Assembly (NCBI GenBank): GCA_032622095.1
Contig: CP136061.1
Location: forward strand, 52,585,762-52,649,761
Length of the DNA stretch: 64,000 bases
DNA from: Siphonodentalium dalli
Lineage: Eukaryota > Mollusca > Scaphopoda > Gadilida > Siphonodentaliidae
Direction of reading: 5' to 3'
The first letter of the stretch is position 1. The number at the start of each line of letters is the position of its first letter. The notes beneath the pieces are model-generated. The model was not told the origin of the DNA. It saw nothing but the letters and a program-made list of their open reading frames with translations, and ran no database searches. This document shows, in pieces, positions 55,230-64,000 of this stretch. The position numbers were made by a program, and so were the translations under genes.

Positions 55230-57360
55230 TAACTTGTTGGCCCTTCTGCTAAATTTACCCCATGGTATCTATTCTGATTATTATATATATTATAATAACA
55301 AGGGTAATTTCTTATTCAGAAATAAAGACTTCATGTGTTTGTATATGAATGGTATGTTCGAAAATAAAATATTGCTTACATTAATAGTCTTGGTTCAATT
55401 AAACTGATGATTATGAATATGCCTGTGTGCCGGTAATCAACTGTCAGATAAACATGAATGTGCATCATTATTTGAAGAGTTTAATACCAAACTGTCGAGG
55501 AGTGGTAGCTATTGCATGTATACTAGGGGATTGCCCGTCAGTAAATGACGGGTATATACATGTTCTTTGTTGATTTCTAGTGTCCGCCGTCATGAACAAA
55601 TTCTCATTTCTATATTAGAAATGGAATGGTCATGCTTCTCTTTTTTGTCACTAGATGCGCGAGGGAACATTTTATTTCACTAAGACCCTATTTCTACACC
55701 CCACCCACATATACGCATGCACACATTGAACGAAACAAAATCAGCATATTTAAATAATACTCTATACTAACTGAAACGTACTCAATTCGGGAGCCTTCAT
55801 TCAGCGACGGCACATTTTGATCTTAAACGGACCTCCTTGGGCGCCTGTATTCATCATACAGCCTAGGGAACACAGGCCCCTGCACTGCGGCCCATTTTTG
55901 GGAACACTTCAGTTCACTAAAACTGTATTTCTACCCCCCCCCCAACCGACATATATGCATGCACATATAGAAAGCAACAATCAAGATAGTTTACTTAATT
56001 ACAATACCTTTCGATTCCACACTCAATGCAAATCTTTCATAACAAAGACAGCATTCTAAACTGATATCATGCTTCATCGATACCCTCAGGGTGCATTTAC
56101 ATATAGAACTGCACATAGATCTACACGCAGACTGGTGTAAACGGGTTGATATAGAAATGCACACAGAAAGAAAACGGTATTAGTTCGTGTGAGCAAAAAT
56201 CGTGTCCGCTATACGTCACGGTCAACGCCGAAGCACTGCGACAGGCAAATCTGTTTTGATTGATTGTTACTCGGGCTTGGCGAATGTGTTTTAGTTTTCG
56301 TTGTCATTTCAACCCGTGTATTTCGAATATTGAACACGGACAGGGACGTGGAAACTTTGGTCAAAATTTTCAACAGTTGGAAATTTCATACCTGACACGA
56401 CATTAGCTGTAATTTCCAAACCAACAATAGGTTGAAAATGATCTTGTAGTTTGATTTTCAAACATTTTATTGGGGGGGGGGGGGGGAGTTATTGTTTTCG
56501 GACCAATATTTGCATAATCTCCTACTTTTTATCAAAATTTTGGGCTGGAATGGCCATCAGCTGGAAATTTTCCAACCTTATCATGGGGGCGGGTGTCAGG
56601 TTTGAAATTTCAGACACTTGGGAAGATTGTGTCCTGATCCCTCCCCGTGGCCAGTCAAAAACTGCTAGTTAATTTAATAAAACAATATTGTCCTACATTT
56701 GGTCAACATTGTCATTGGAATTGTCATCAGTTGGACATTTTACTACATTTGGTCAAATAAAGGGTGTTGTAGGGTGGATACCCATTCCATACAGATCCAA
56801 AATGGCCACCGCCCAGATGGTGACAAACAGGAGACCTATATATATAGTTGATCACCTGAAACCCTAAATATTGGTGGAATCTCCATCTAAAGCTATATGT
56901 GTGCTCTCTAGCCTCTATTTGTGTATACTGTTGTTTATTGTGTATTCCTATGCGATTTTCATTCTTTCTTCGAACCATTATCAAGTGGTATAAGGATACA
57001 CTTTAAATACATGCGGCACATACCATATCGCTGTTGTCTGCTGATGGTAGATCCATTTTTATGTCTGGCCTATACTGAAACGACTCGTAGTGAATTGTCA
57101 ATTACCAGAGTACTGATAAGCGCGCGTTCACTATTAGTAATCATATTGTGATCACAGTAATGCGCGACACGTGACTTCATACAGATCTGTATACAGTTCT
57201 GTATCAGTGTAAATGCACCCTCAGTCTCGTACGGGTGGACCGTTAGCGAATTCCGTTAGTGATTGACAACTATTGTAAACGCATTAGCGCTGGTCTGTCA
57301 ATTAACAATTGAAGCAACTGATATGTAACAATAAGAAGATCAACAATGGTAACTATAACC
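55230..57360. other. No gene seen; several dispersed repeats
   Basis: 55527-55557 has CTAGGGGATTGCCCGTCAG, reminiscent of the heads of Helentron-associated elements but with no core or microsatellite. 55770-55930 resembles 21340-21430 (GGGAGCCT...ATTCAGC). 56340-56660 is a copy of the TGGAAATTTC-type repeat with a G run at about 56473. AT-rich elsewhere. Confidence 0.45.
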
Positions 57361-57362
57361 AC

Positions 57363-57835
57363 TGATTTTAGAGCCGAACGTTATTTAAATAGCACGTCTA
57401 TGGCTAGGTTCAGATGCAGAAGCCATCACTGACCCATTGAGACTAGTACATGGAATGAATCAAGAAACACTCAATTATGTAACTTGTGCAGCGGAGATAG
57501 AGTTGGAGACAAATACCAATATATCATGAATTGTGACGCTATATGTTCATACGATTCATACCTTTGTCGTTAACAAGTCCCCCTAACTTGATACAGTTTA
57601 AGATCATGATGGGAACACAAGACGCTGTTTTAATACACAAAATGTGTGATTTTATCAGAAATATTAAACAATTAACGGGTTCACCGCCAAGACAAAGAAA
57701 TACAATACAGTAATGTTTATATATTTAATGACCGTCATCGTCATATATTGTTCATGTTATATTATTTGTGACTTCTTCGACTTGTCAATTTTTTTTTACC
57801 TATTGAGAGTGAATAAAGAATTGAAATTGAAATTG
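57363..57835 (+). pseudogene. LINE 3'-end fragment with GAAATT tail
   Basis: One frame reads MARFRCRSHH then PIETSTWNESRNTQLCNLCS, GDRVGDKYQYIMNC, the LINE C-terminal knuckle C.LC....VGD.YQY...C. Later frames hold short matches to the following helical block, broken by stops. It ends in GAATAAAGAATTGAAATTGA, an AATAAA and a short tandem tail. Only the last part of an ORF2 is present, so this is a 5'-truncated, decayed insertion. Confidence 0.65.
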
Positions 57836-58179
57836 ATAACCACATCTTAATTTAATTGTTATGGGGGTTGAATGGTCGTATCGATTCGCAGAAACATCAA
57901 AGATATGACACATATAAACATTTTTTAACAACGTCATAAATATTTTAAACTCGCAAACGCATGAATTGTTCATATATGCTATCACTGACTTCTTCGGTAA
58001 CTACGAACAAATTATCGACAAGCCCCAAGACAACCGATTCTCGCAAGTGAAGGAACTTGAATAATTTGTGTTTGAGAATTCGTCGATCATGAAAAAAGAG
58101 TCGTCTGAATCAAACCGGTGATCACTTGGTACACAAACAAAAAAACAATAAACCCAAATGGGTGGCATATGACTATGCT

Positions 58180-58855
58180 TAGTCTTATGAGTTCATCACC
58201 CCCCGTGTACGTGGTATCGCCAAACCCGAAGGTATCGCCAAACCAGACTATGCGGTTTTGATAAATGAACATATCTTCCCTCAGATTTATTTATTTATTT
58301 CCCAGTTGAATGGTGATATCCACTATTCAAAAAAACATTTCGTAAAGCCGAATGTTCCCTCAATGTGATACGACCATAATTGCTCTCATCCCAATAGATT
58401 TAATGGAAATTCCGGCTCATTTCCGATTTTATCATAAAAGGTAGACACTTTTTTGCGTTAGGTAGTTTGTTTGAAACATAATTATCAGCCATTGATGGTG
58501 GATAATGCGTGTATCAACAGAAAAATATATGTTTAGTTAGCCATAAAATACATGTAGAGCGGTTAGACTATCCGCGACCAAGCATGGGTACCAACCATAA
58601 GTTCGGGTGTCAAAGCCGCGGATCGATCCTGCGATGAGATGCCGCCAAACCACATTTGGGATGTCAAAGATGCGGGTGATATACTTCGTATTTTGACCGT
58701 TTCTGCTTGAAAATATCCCCATTATCATTCGGACAGGCCGGCATATGGACCATATTTAGGGTGAGGGTGCATGTGCAAGGGCGAACACGTGTGTAAACAT
58801 TAAATATGTGTTAATATTGAGTTAGCACGAACGTGGCTAGAGGGTCCCTGTAATA
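58180..58855 (-). repeat. Dispersed repeat, ~0.7 kb, inverted copy of 46507-47245
   Basis: See 46507-47245. This copy carries GGGTTTGGCGATACC-type ends and ATCGATCCGCGGCTTTGACA where the other has ATCTGCGGCGTTGATACC, showing small indels between them. Confidence 0.7.
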
Positions 58856-58859
58856 ATAA

Positions 58860-59770
58860 TTCTAGAACCGAACAAGCCGAAAACTAAACATGCAAACAAT
58901 ACGATTTGAAAGTCATCGTGCATGATGCTGAATAATGCTCGTATAAAGATAGTTTAAGTTTTTATCGACCTATTTTGATACCGGGAAAAAAATAAAAAAA
59001 CTGATGTTCTTTGGTGTATTTTGGGACGCAAACCGCCAAGTGGCTTTAATTAGCCTGGGTTAACTTAGACTGGTGCCTATGAATGAACATGTGTACCGGT
59101 ACATATACGGTACAGCCAGTATTTACAGTAACCAGACTATCGAATAGTGGTAAATCTTATATAATATATAATACATACAAATAATACGTATCATTGTTAT
59201 CGTATGTGGTGTCTTCTTGTTTGAAAAAGACAAATACACAAAACGTGAACAGCTTGACGCATGAGTACTTAGTGCAAGTATTGCTTACAATTTGGACGCC
59301 AGGTGCTATATGGATCGTGTTAACGAATTGACTTGCATTGACACGTACGTTCCATATGAAAAGCCAGTTATAGTTAATACACAGACAAAATAATTATTTT
59401 AATAATCCTAATCTAACAAAAGAAAGAGCATAATAGGAGAACTTAATAACCACAAACCTACTTCAAATATCACATTCATGTATTTGGTGTTGAATTGTAA
59501 AGGAAACATTAACACCGCACACCAATAACAGAAGAGATAAGTCTTGAGGGAACGTCGATAAATGGAAACAATGACATTTCCGACCCATTTCGAGCAGATA
59601 TTTGGTGTGCACAATATTCTAATATCAATCTTAACATAGCATTATTCATTGATGTACAATGCATATACATTTCAAAATGTTAGCACATACATGTATCCCA
59701 GAATGCATGTACGCGCATATGAGATTAGAGAGATATCTGATAATAATTAAGTCGGTTATGCTTATATTTA
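58860..59770. other. No gene seen
   Basis: AT-rich sequence without recognisable coding or repeats; a 68-codon minus frame at 59614-59408 has no motif. Confidence 0.45.
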
Positions 59771-59773
59771 TCA

Positions 59774-61230
59774 CTAGCAGGGTTACCGGCGTTGCCCAGG
59801 TTAATGTATGCTGTGGATATTTGTTGGGAATAGAGAATGCTCTTGTTTAAAGTGTTATACGTTTTCTCAGAAATTGTATATTCAAATAGCATCACAAAAC
59901 ATAATTATTACAGTCATGGAATATAAGTAGTGGCTCACATTGTCAATTGTCATTCTGTTTATCGCGATTAATCCGTTCCACCAATAATGAAGTATTTATT
60001 TATTTACAACTGCGTATACATTAGACGTTATAATATGATACATGAACATCATAAACACATTAGTTCGATAACAGAAGATAATTGGGTTTTACATATTGAG
60101 ATGCATCAATCAATCTCGTGGGTTGGACTAAGATCTCGAGGACACCTGGCTATGCTATCTCCATGAAGATACAAATGTTTCAAAGAAATTTCCAGGTTCG
60201 CCTCTGTTCATGGTGCTATATATTGGCTAAATATTCTTAGTTTAAACGAAATGTTGCTGCGCCGATATATCAGCTACATGTGCCAGGCATAGGGCGATAT
60301 TTTGAGTTGTTTATGTGTCGATGAGTCTGTTCTAAAACCCTTGTCAGATGTCAGTATTGGTAGGATCCTGAAAAGTATTGTGCTACTAAGTGCTTTTATT
60401 GTATATCAGAAGAAACTATATTTGACTGCACACTGTGACCACTATTTTTGAACAGGCCTTCCATATCTCTTGACAAATTGTAACTTTTTGTGGAAACTGT
60501 ATTGAATGGAACAGACTAAATTTTGTTATAATATATATGCAATCCTATGACGGTTCGAGGTCTCTCAGTTTGCACGAATATATGTATATCTTCAATAGAA
60601 TGATACATATACGTTTACTGCTTCTTCTAGTTATCTCGATTTGCTAGCTCATTGTGTGAATGCCTTGAATGCCATTCCCATATAAATATGACTGTTAAGA
60701 AGATATAATTGTTCAAGTGACTTATGTGGGTCACCATATGTCGGGATTGTGAAATGTGAACGCACAACTACTTAAAATGATATGGAGATGGCCTGGTGAC
60801 TGTATATAACTTATATGTGGATATCGGCGAATAGCAATCTTATCAATGATAGTGCATATCCGCGCGCCATCCGTGACACAAACGACACCAAATGTGATTT
60901 AATTCATGGTATATCATTAAGAGAAAAACGTGTATGAATTTGGTAGAATTTGGTTTATTAAATCAATTGTTGATGCAACGCTGACTCGAACAACGCCATA
61001 TTGCGAAGGTGATTATATATTCGTTTGGTGGAAATCGGCGACAGAAATATTTCACCATATTTTTTTAATTTCCCACCCACCAACAGCGTCATTTTAGAAA
61101 ATTTAAACCCGCACCATTATCTTCCTTGTAAAAAGTTACCCCTCTTAGACGCCTTGGTGCCATCTCGATTGTACCGCGTGAAGTTATATATAGAACGCAC
61201 ACAGACAGACAAAAAGACAGACAGACAGCA
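59774..61230 (+). mobile_element. Probable Helentron-associated-type element, left part
   Basis: CACTAGCAGGGTTACCGGCG at 59773 matches the head of the elements at 16134 and 47765. Repeat units of the 61-64 kb type appear from about 60965 (GCTGACTCGAACAACGCC, GGTGGAAATCGGCGACAG). A CAGA-type microsatellite stands at 61201-61229. That 59774 and 61230 are two ends of one element is inference; about 1.1 kb between has no recognisable unit. Confidence 0.45.
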
Positions 61231-61357
61231 CGATTTTATTTCTTGTATCATTTGAGAAGAACGTGTCTGAATTTGAAGGTAATTGGTACTAAAAATATTT
61301 TGTATCAGTTTTGGTGACCCTCCCGTCCCTATTTCGGACTCAAGCTGCACACACTAA

Positions 61358-62587
61358 AGCTGCTTTCACATACATGCGTTTAACGCATGCGTTTTACGCA
61401 TCCGTACGCGCATCCGTACGCGCATCGTTTCGATCTCCAATGTTATCGCTGAGGCTTTCACATACCATCCGCTTAACGCGCGTGGGTGCGTGTGCGCATA
61501 ACTTTTCGCTCCGAGACCGAAAAGCTGTCCGTTTTACGCATAGCGGACAGGGGTATTCGGTGCGATGTCGTTAATCATGGGATATACCGTAGATATTTTG
61601 TGGTGTTTACGAATGGGAATGATATAATATGTGCATGGGGGCGAATGCCAACTGGAACCATGCTATCTAATCTTGGGTCAAATTAAACAAGAATGAAATA
61701 ATTGTGATGGCAGTTATAGGTCAAAATATACATCAAATGACATGCCTTAATTGGTTTTGTGGGAATTAACATTTTTGCTGGCAGTCTCTCATATAGAAGC
61801 GTATAGGTGCACCATGCCCAAACACAGGTACGAAGCTTGTTTCGACGAGGAGCTGATAGATTCTGTACGCCAATTTGACAACCTGTTTAATCCGAAAAAT
61901 ATTGGATATCACCATTTACAGAGATCGCAAAATTCACGGGAAACAATGTTGAGCGCCACGAAGAACTCGGGACATAGAGAATGTTCAGGCAATTAGCTCT
62001 CAGTCCATGCACGATGACAGGGTGACACAATGTGTATATTATTTTGTTGTTTATTTAGGGAGGGTGGTTCATATGTTGTTTTAACTGAAATATATCAATA
62101 TCTTGGGATATATTACCAAATTATATTGCTAAATTTCTGTTCATTTAGTCTACATATGTGTAACTATACATATGTGTATTTGTTCGTCCCTATATTGGTG
62201 AGTGAAACTGAACACATTTGTTTCAATACTAAAACGATTCATGGATTTGTTGCATGGAGGACAATGAAATGTAAAAGCAATATGGCTTAAAATCTGCGAA
62301 ACCGCTCCAAACGGTGCGTTTTTTTCCTTCTCAATTAGTATTAAATTTGAAGACAAGGTGGAGAAGTATTCGAGATAAGTATACCCGATTAAGCAATCTT
62401 TGGAACGTCCTCGTCGTCGGAGGAATCCATGGCGAAAGGACAATATGTAACACAAATAATTCTTCACGCATCCGCTAACGGACGCGTATGTGCAGAGGTA
62501 AACGGAGGTATGTGAAAGCTCTAAACGCACGTCCGCCTAACGCATCCGTAAAACGCATGCGTTAAGCGCATGTATGTGAAAGCAGCT
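61358..62587. mobile_element. PIF/Harbinger-type element, 1230 bp, non-autonomous or decayed
   Basis: The termini AGCTGCTTTCACATACATGC (61358) and GCATGTATGTGAAAGCAGCT (62587) are perfect inverted repeats over 20 bp and continue with ACGCATGCGTTTTACGCATC-like sequence. TAA flanks both sides (61355-61357 and 62588-62590), the 3-bp target typical of PIF/Harbinger. A second, inner pair of TTTCACATACC/GGTATGTGAAA motifs lies 60-90 bp inside each end. A MADF-type ORF is on the plus strand (61814-61996). On the minus strand from 62430 a start reading MDSSDDEDVPKIA is followed by a stop; I recall acidic DSSDDED starts from invertebrate Harbinger proteins. The transposase catalytic part is absent. 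Confidence 0.8.
61814..61996 (+). CDS. MADF-like DNA-binding protein fragment of the Harbinger element
   Basis: From ATG at 61814 the frame gives 60 residues, MPKHRYEACFDEELIDSVRQ then FDNLFNPKNIGYHHLQRS. 'F(D)EELI.SVR....LF.P....Y' is the first half of a MADF (Myb/SANT-like) domain, which reads LI..V...P.LY......Y. PIF/Harbinger elements usually encode such a protein to help the transposase bind DNA and enter the nucleus. The frame stops before the domain's last helix (the expected W and WK..R residues are lacking; SRET stands where a W is usual), so it is truncated or needs a further exon. It lies wholly inside the inverted repeats. Confidence 0.6.
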   Translation: MPKHRYEACFDEELIDSVRQFDNLFNPKNIGYHHLQRSQNSRETMLSATKNSGHRECSGN

Positions 62588-63805
62588 TAAGACTCATTAG
62601 AGATTAGAGATGCATATATAAGAAATTGGTGAAAATTGGCGAGTATACACATTCGTATCAAATTTAAGGTCCCCATAGCTCTCACCCATAGGGCATCAAT
62701 TTGGTGTATCTAAACCACACGATAAGATTCCTCGTATCACGGAGAAGAATATGTATCAATCTGGTGGAAATCGGCACTAAACATATAGATATAAGTTTTT
62801 GTGTCCATCTCATCTCTATACACCACTGACTCGAATGGCCCCACTTGTGACATCCTTAACCCACACGATTACACTCCTGACATCATGGAGATGATTGTTT
62901 ATAAGTTTGGTGATAATCGGCGACTAAACAATTTTTTTTATCAAATTTGGTGCCAATCCCTCCCCTCTCCATCTCTCACCCAAACAGCACCACTATGGCT
63001 CTTTAAATCACGATTAGATTCCTCGTATCATGGATAAGAACGTGTATCAATTTGGTGGAAATTGGCGCTAAAAAAATTGTGCATCAATTTTGGTGCCCCT
63101 GTCCCTTTCAATGCAACCCTGACTCGAATGAGGCCATATTTGACAGATAAAAGCCACACCATTAGACTCCTCATACCATGGGGATGATTTTGTATAAGTG
63201 TGGTGGCAATCGGCGACTTATTATCAAATTTAGTGCCCACCCCTCCCAATTTCTCATCCAAAAACAACAATTTGGCGTTGTTAAAACGCACAATTAGATT
63301 CCTTGTATCATGAAGAAGAATAGATATCAATTTGGTGGAAATCGGCGCTAAAATTAGTTTTATCAATTTTGATGCCCCTCTCCCCTTCCGTTCATCCCTG
63401 ACTCAAACGACGCCACTTTTGGCATATTTAAACCACACCGTTGGATTCTTCATATCATGGGGATGATTATATGTATGTTTCGTGGCAATCGGCGACAGAA
63501 AAAAATTCTGCCCCCCCCCCCTTCCGGGCACCCCTGACGCGAACGGTGCGACTTTTGCCATATTTGAACCACGCCATTAGATTCCTCATATTATGGGGAT
63601 GATTATATATATGTTTGGTGGCAATCGGCGACAAATTGTTTTTCTGCCCCTCCCCTTTTCTGCCCCTGACAACAACGGCGTCACTTTAGAAAATTCTAAC
63701 CCCGACCATTATCTTTCTCGTAAAAAGCTACTCCTAGTAGACCCCTTTGGCATCATCTAGATGGTCCCCTGTGAATTTCTCTAGAACACAGACAGACAGA
63801 CAGAC

Positions 63806-64000
63806 ATTCGCAAATATAGATATAGATTAATTCTATCACGTATACCCGGGAATTTGTCAATTGAAAATTGCATATATATCGCGAGACGTTCCGTGTAATA
63901 AAATGTTTAACTAATAAGTAATATAGGACCACTTTCAATTAAAATAAACACTTGACAGTTATGGTATTTTGGAATAAAATAACAGCGAACATTGTCGAAT
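63806..64000. other. No feature seen at right edge
   Basis: AT-rich sequence after the CAGA microsatellite. Confidence 0.5.

Larger units (their letters stand above)
60965..63805 (+). repeat. ~131-150 bp tandem units ending in (CAGA)n, interrupted by a Harbinger element
   Basis: CTGAC(T/G)CGAA-type unit starts recur at about 62824, 63118, 63399, 63532 and 63664, with related starts near 62987 and 63268; spacings cluster near 131-133 and 150-163 bp. Units share ATTCCTC(A/G)TATCATGG, GGTGG(A/C)AATCGGCG and GGTGCCCC. The last unit changes to CCATTATCTTTCTCGTAAAA and is followed by (CAGA)n at 63783-63804 and ATATAGATATAG. The same terminal variant plus CAGA occurs at 61115-61229. Copies are clearly diverged. 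Confidence 0.7.

Overview
The window looks like a repeat-rich, AT-rich animal genome, most likely a marine lophotrochozoan and plausibly a mollusc. The evidence is spliced exons with GT-AG borders, glycosyltransferase families GT92 and GT11 (expanded in molluscs and other invertebrates), several APE-type non-LTR retrotransposons, and elements built like the bivalve 'pearl'/Helentron-associated elements, with a tandem core followed by a CAGA microsatellite. The species assignment is inference; no rRNA or mitochondrial marker is present.

Host genes are sparse. A GT92 (DUF23) glycosyltransferase is read on the minus strand from three phase-compatible exons (8087-7865, 5419-4961, 3288-3113). Its C-terminal exons are not seen and presumably lie left of base 1. 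A GT11 alpha-1,2-fucosyltransferase occupies one large minus-strand exon (41361-40340), with an upstream exon not identified. Both families act in the Golgi on glycans. Three further exons are tentative: a signal-peptide exon inside GT92 intron 2 (4433-4244), a hydrophobic exon (37776-37614) and a terminal exon with a polyadenylation signal (54967-55212).

Most of the window is mobile DNA. Regions: 1-2010, decayed LINE; 2010-3060, about 44-bp minisatellite; 3113-8087, GT92 gene with MITEs and repeats in its introns; 8.1-14.1 kb, no gene, with a tRNA-like SINE head and hairpins; 14.15-15.99 kb and 38.41-39.85 kb, two copies of a long-inverted-repeat element; 16.13-17.0 kb, Helentron-associated-type element with a 122-bp array; 18.3-19.3 kb, LINE fragment and foldback elements; 21.7-23.4 kb, 5'-truncated L2/CR1-like LINE; 23.6-34.7 kb, a second LINE flanked by two 1992-bp direct repeats and interrupted by a 3.16-kb A-B-A-B-A element made of 1353-bp repeats; 44.4-46.5 kb, inverted repeats enclosing a 280-codon retroelement-like ORF; 50.5-54.3 kb, LINE fragment, foldbacks and piggyBac-type MITEs; 57.4 kb, LINE tail; 59.8-63.8 kb, Helentron-associated-type array with a nested 1.23-kb PIF/Harbinger element carrying a MADF-like ORF.

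The strongest unusual signals are the LINE in a target-site-duplication-like arrangement with 2-kb flanks, and the apparently identical 1353-bp composite repeat inside that LINE's endonuclease motif. No operon-like or defence-type system was seen. All similarity statements come from reading the sequence by eye; no database search was run.
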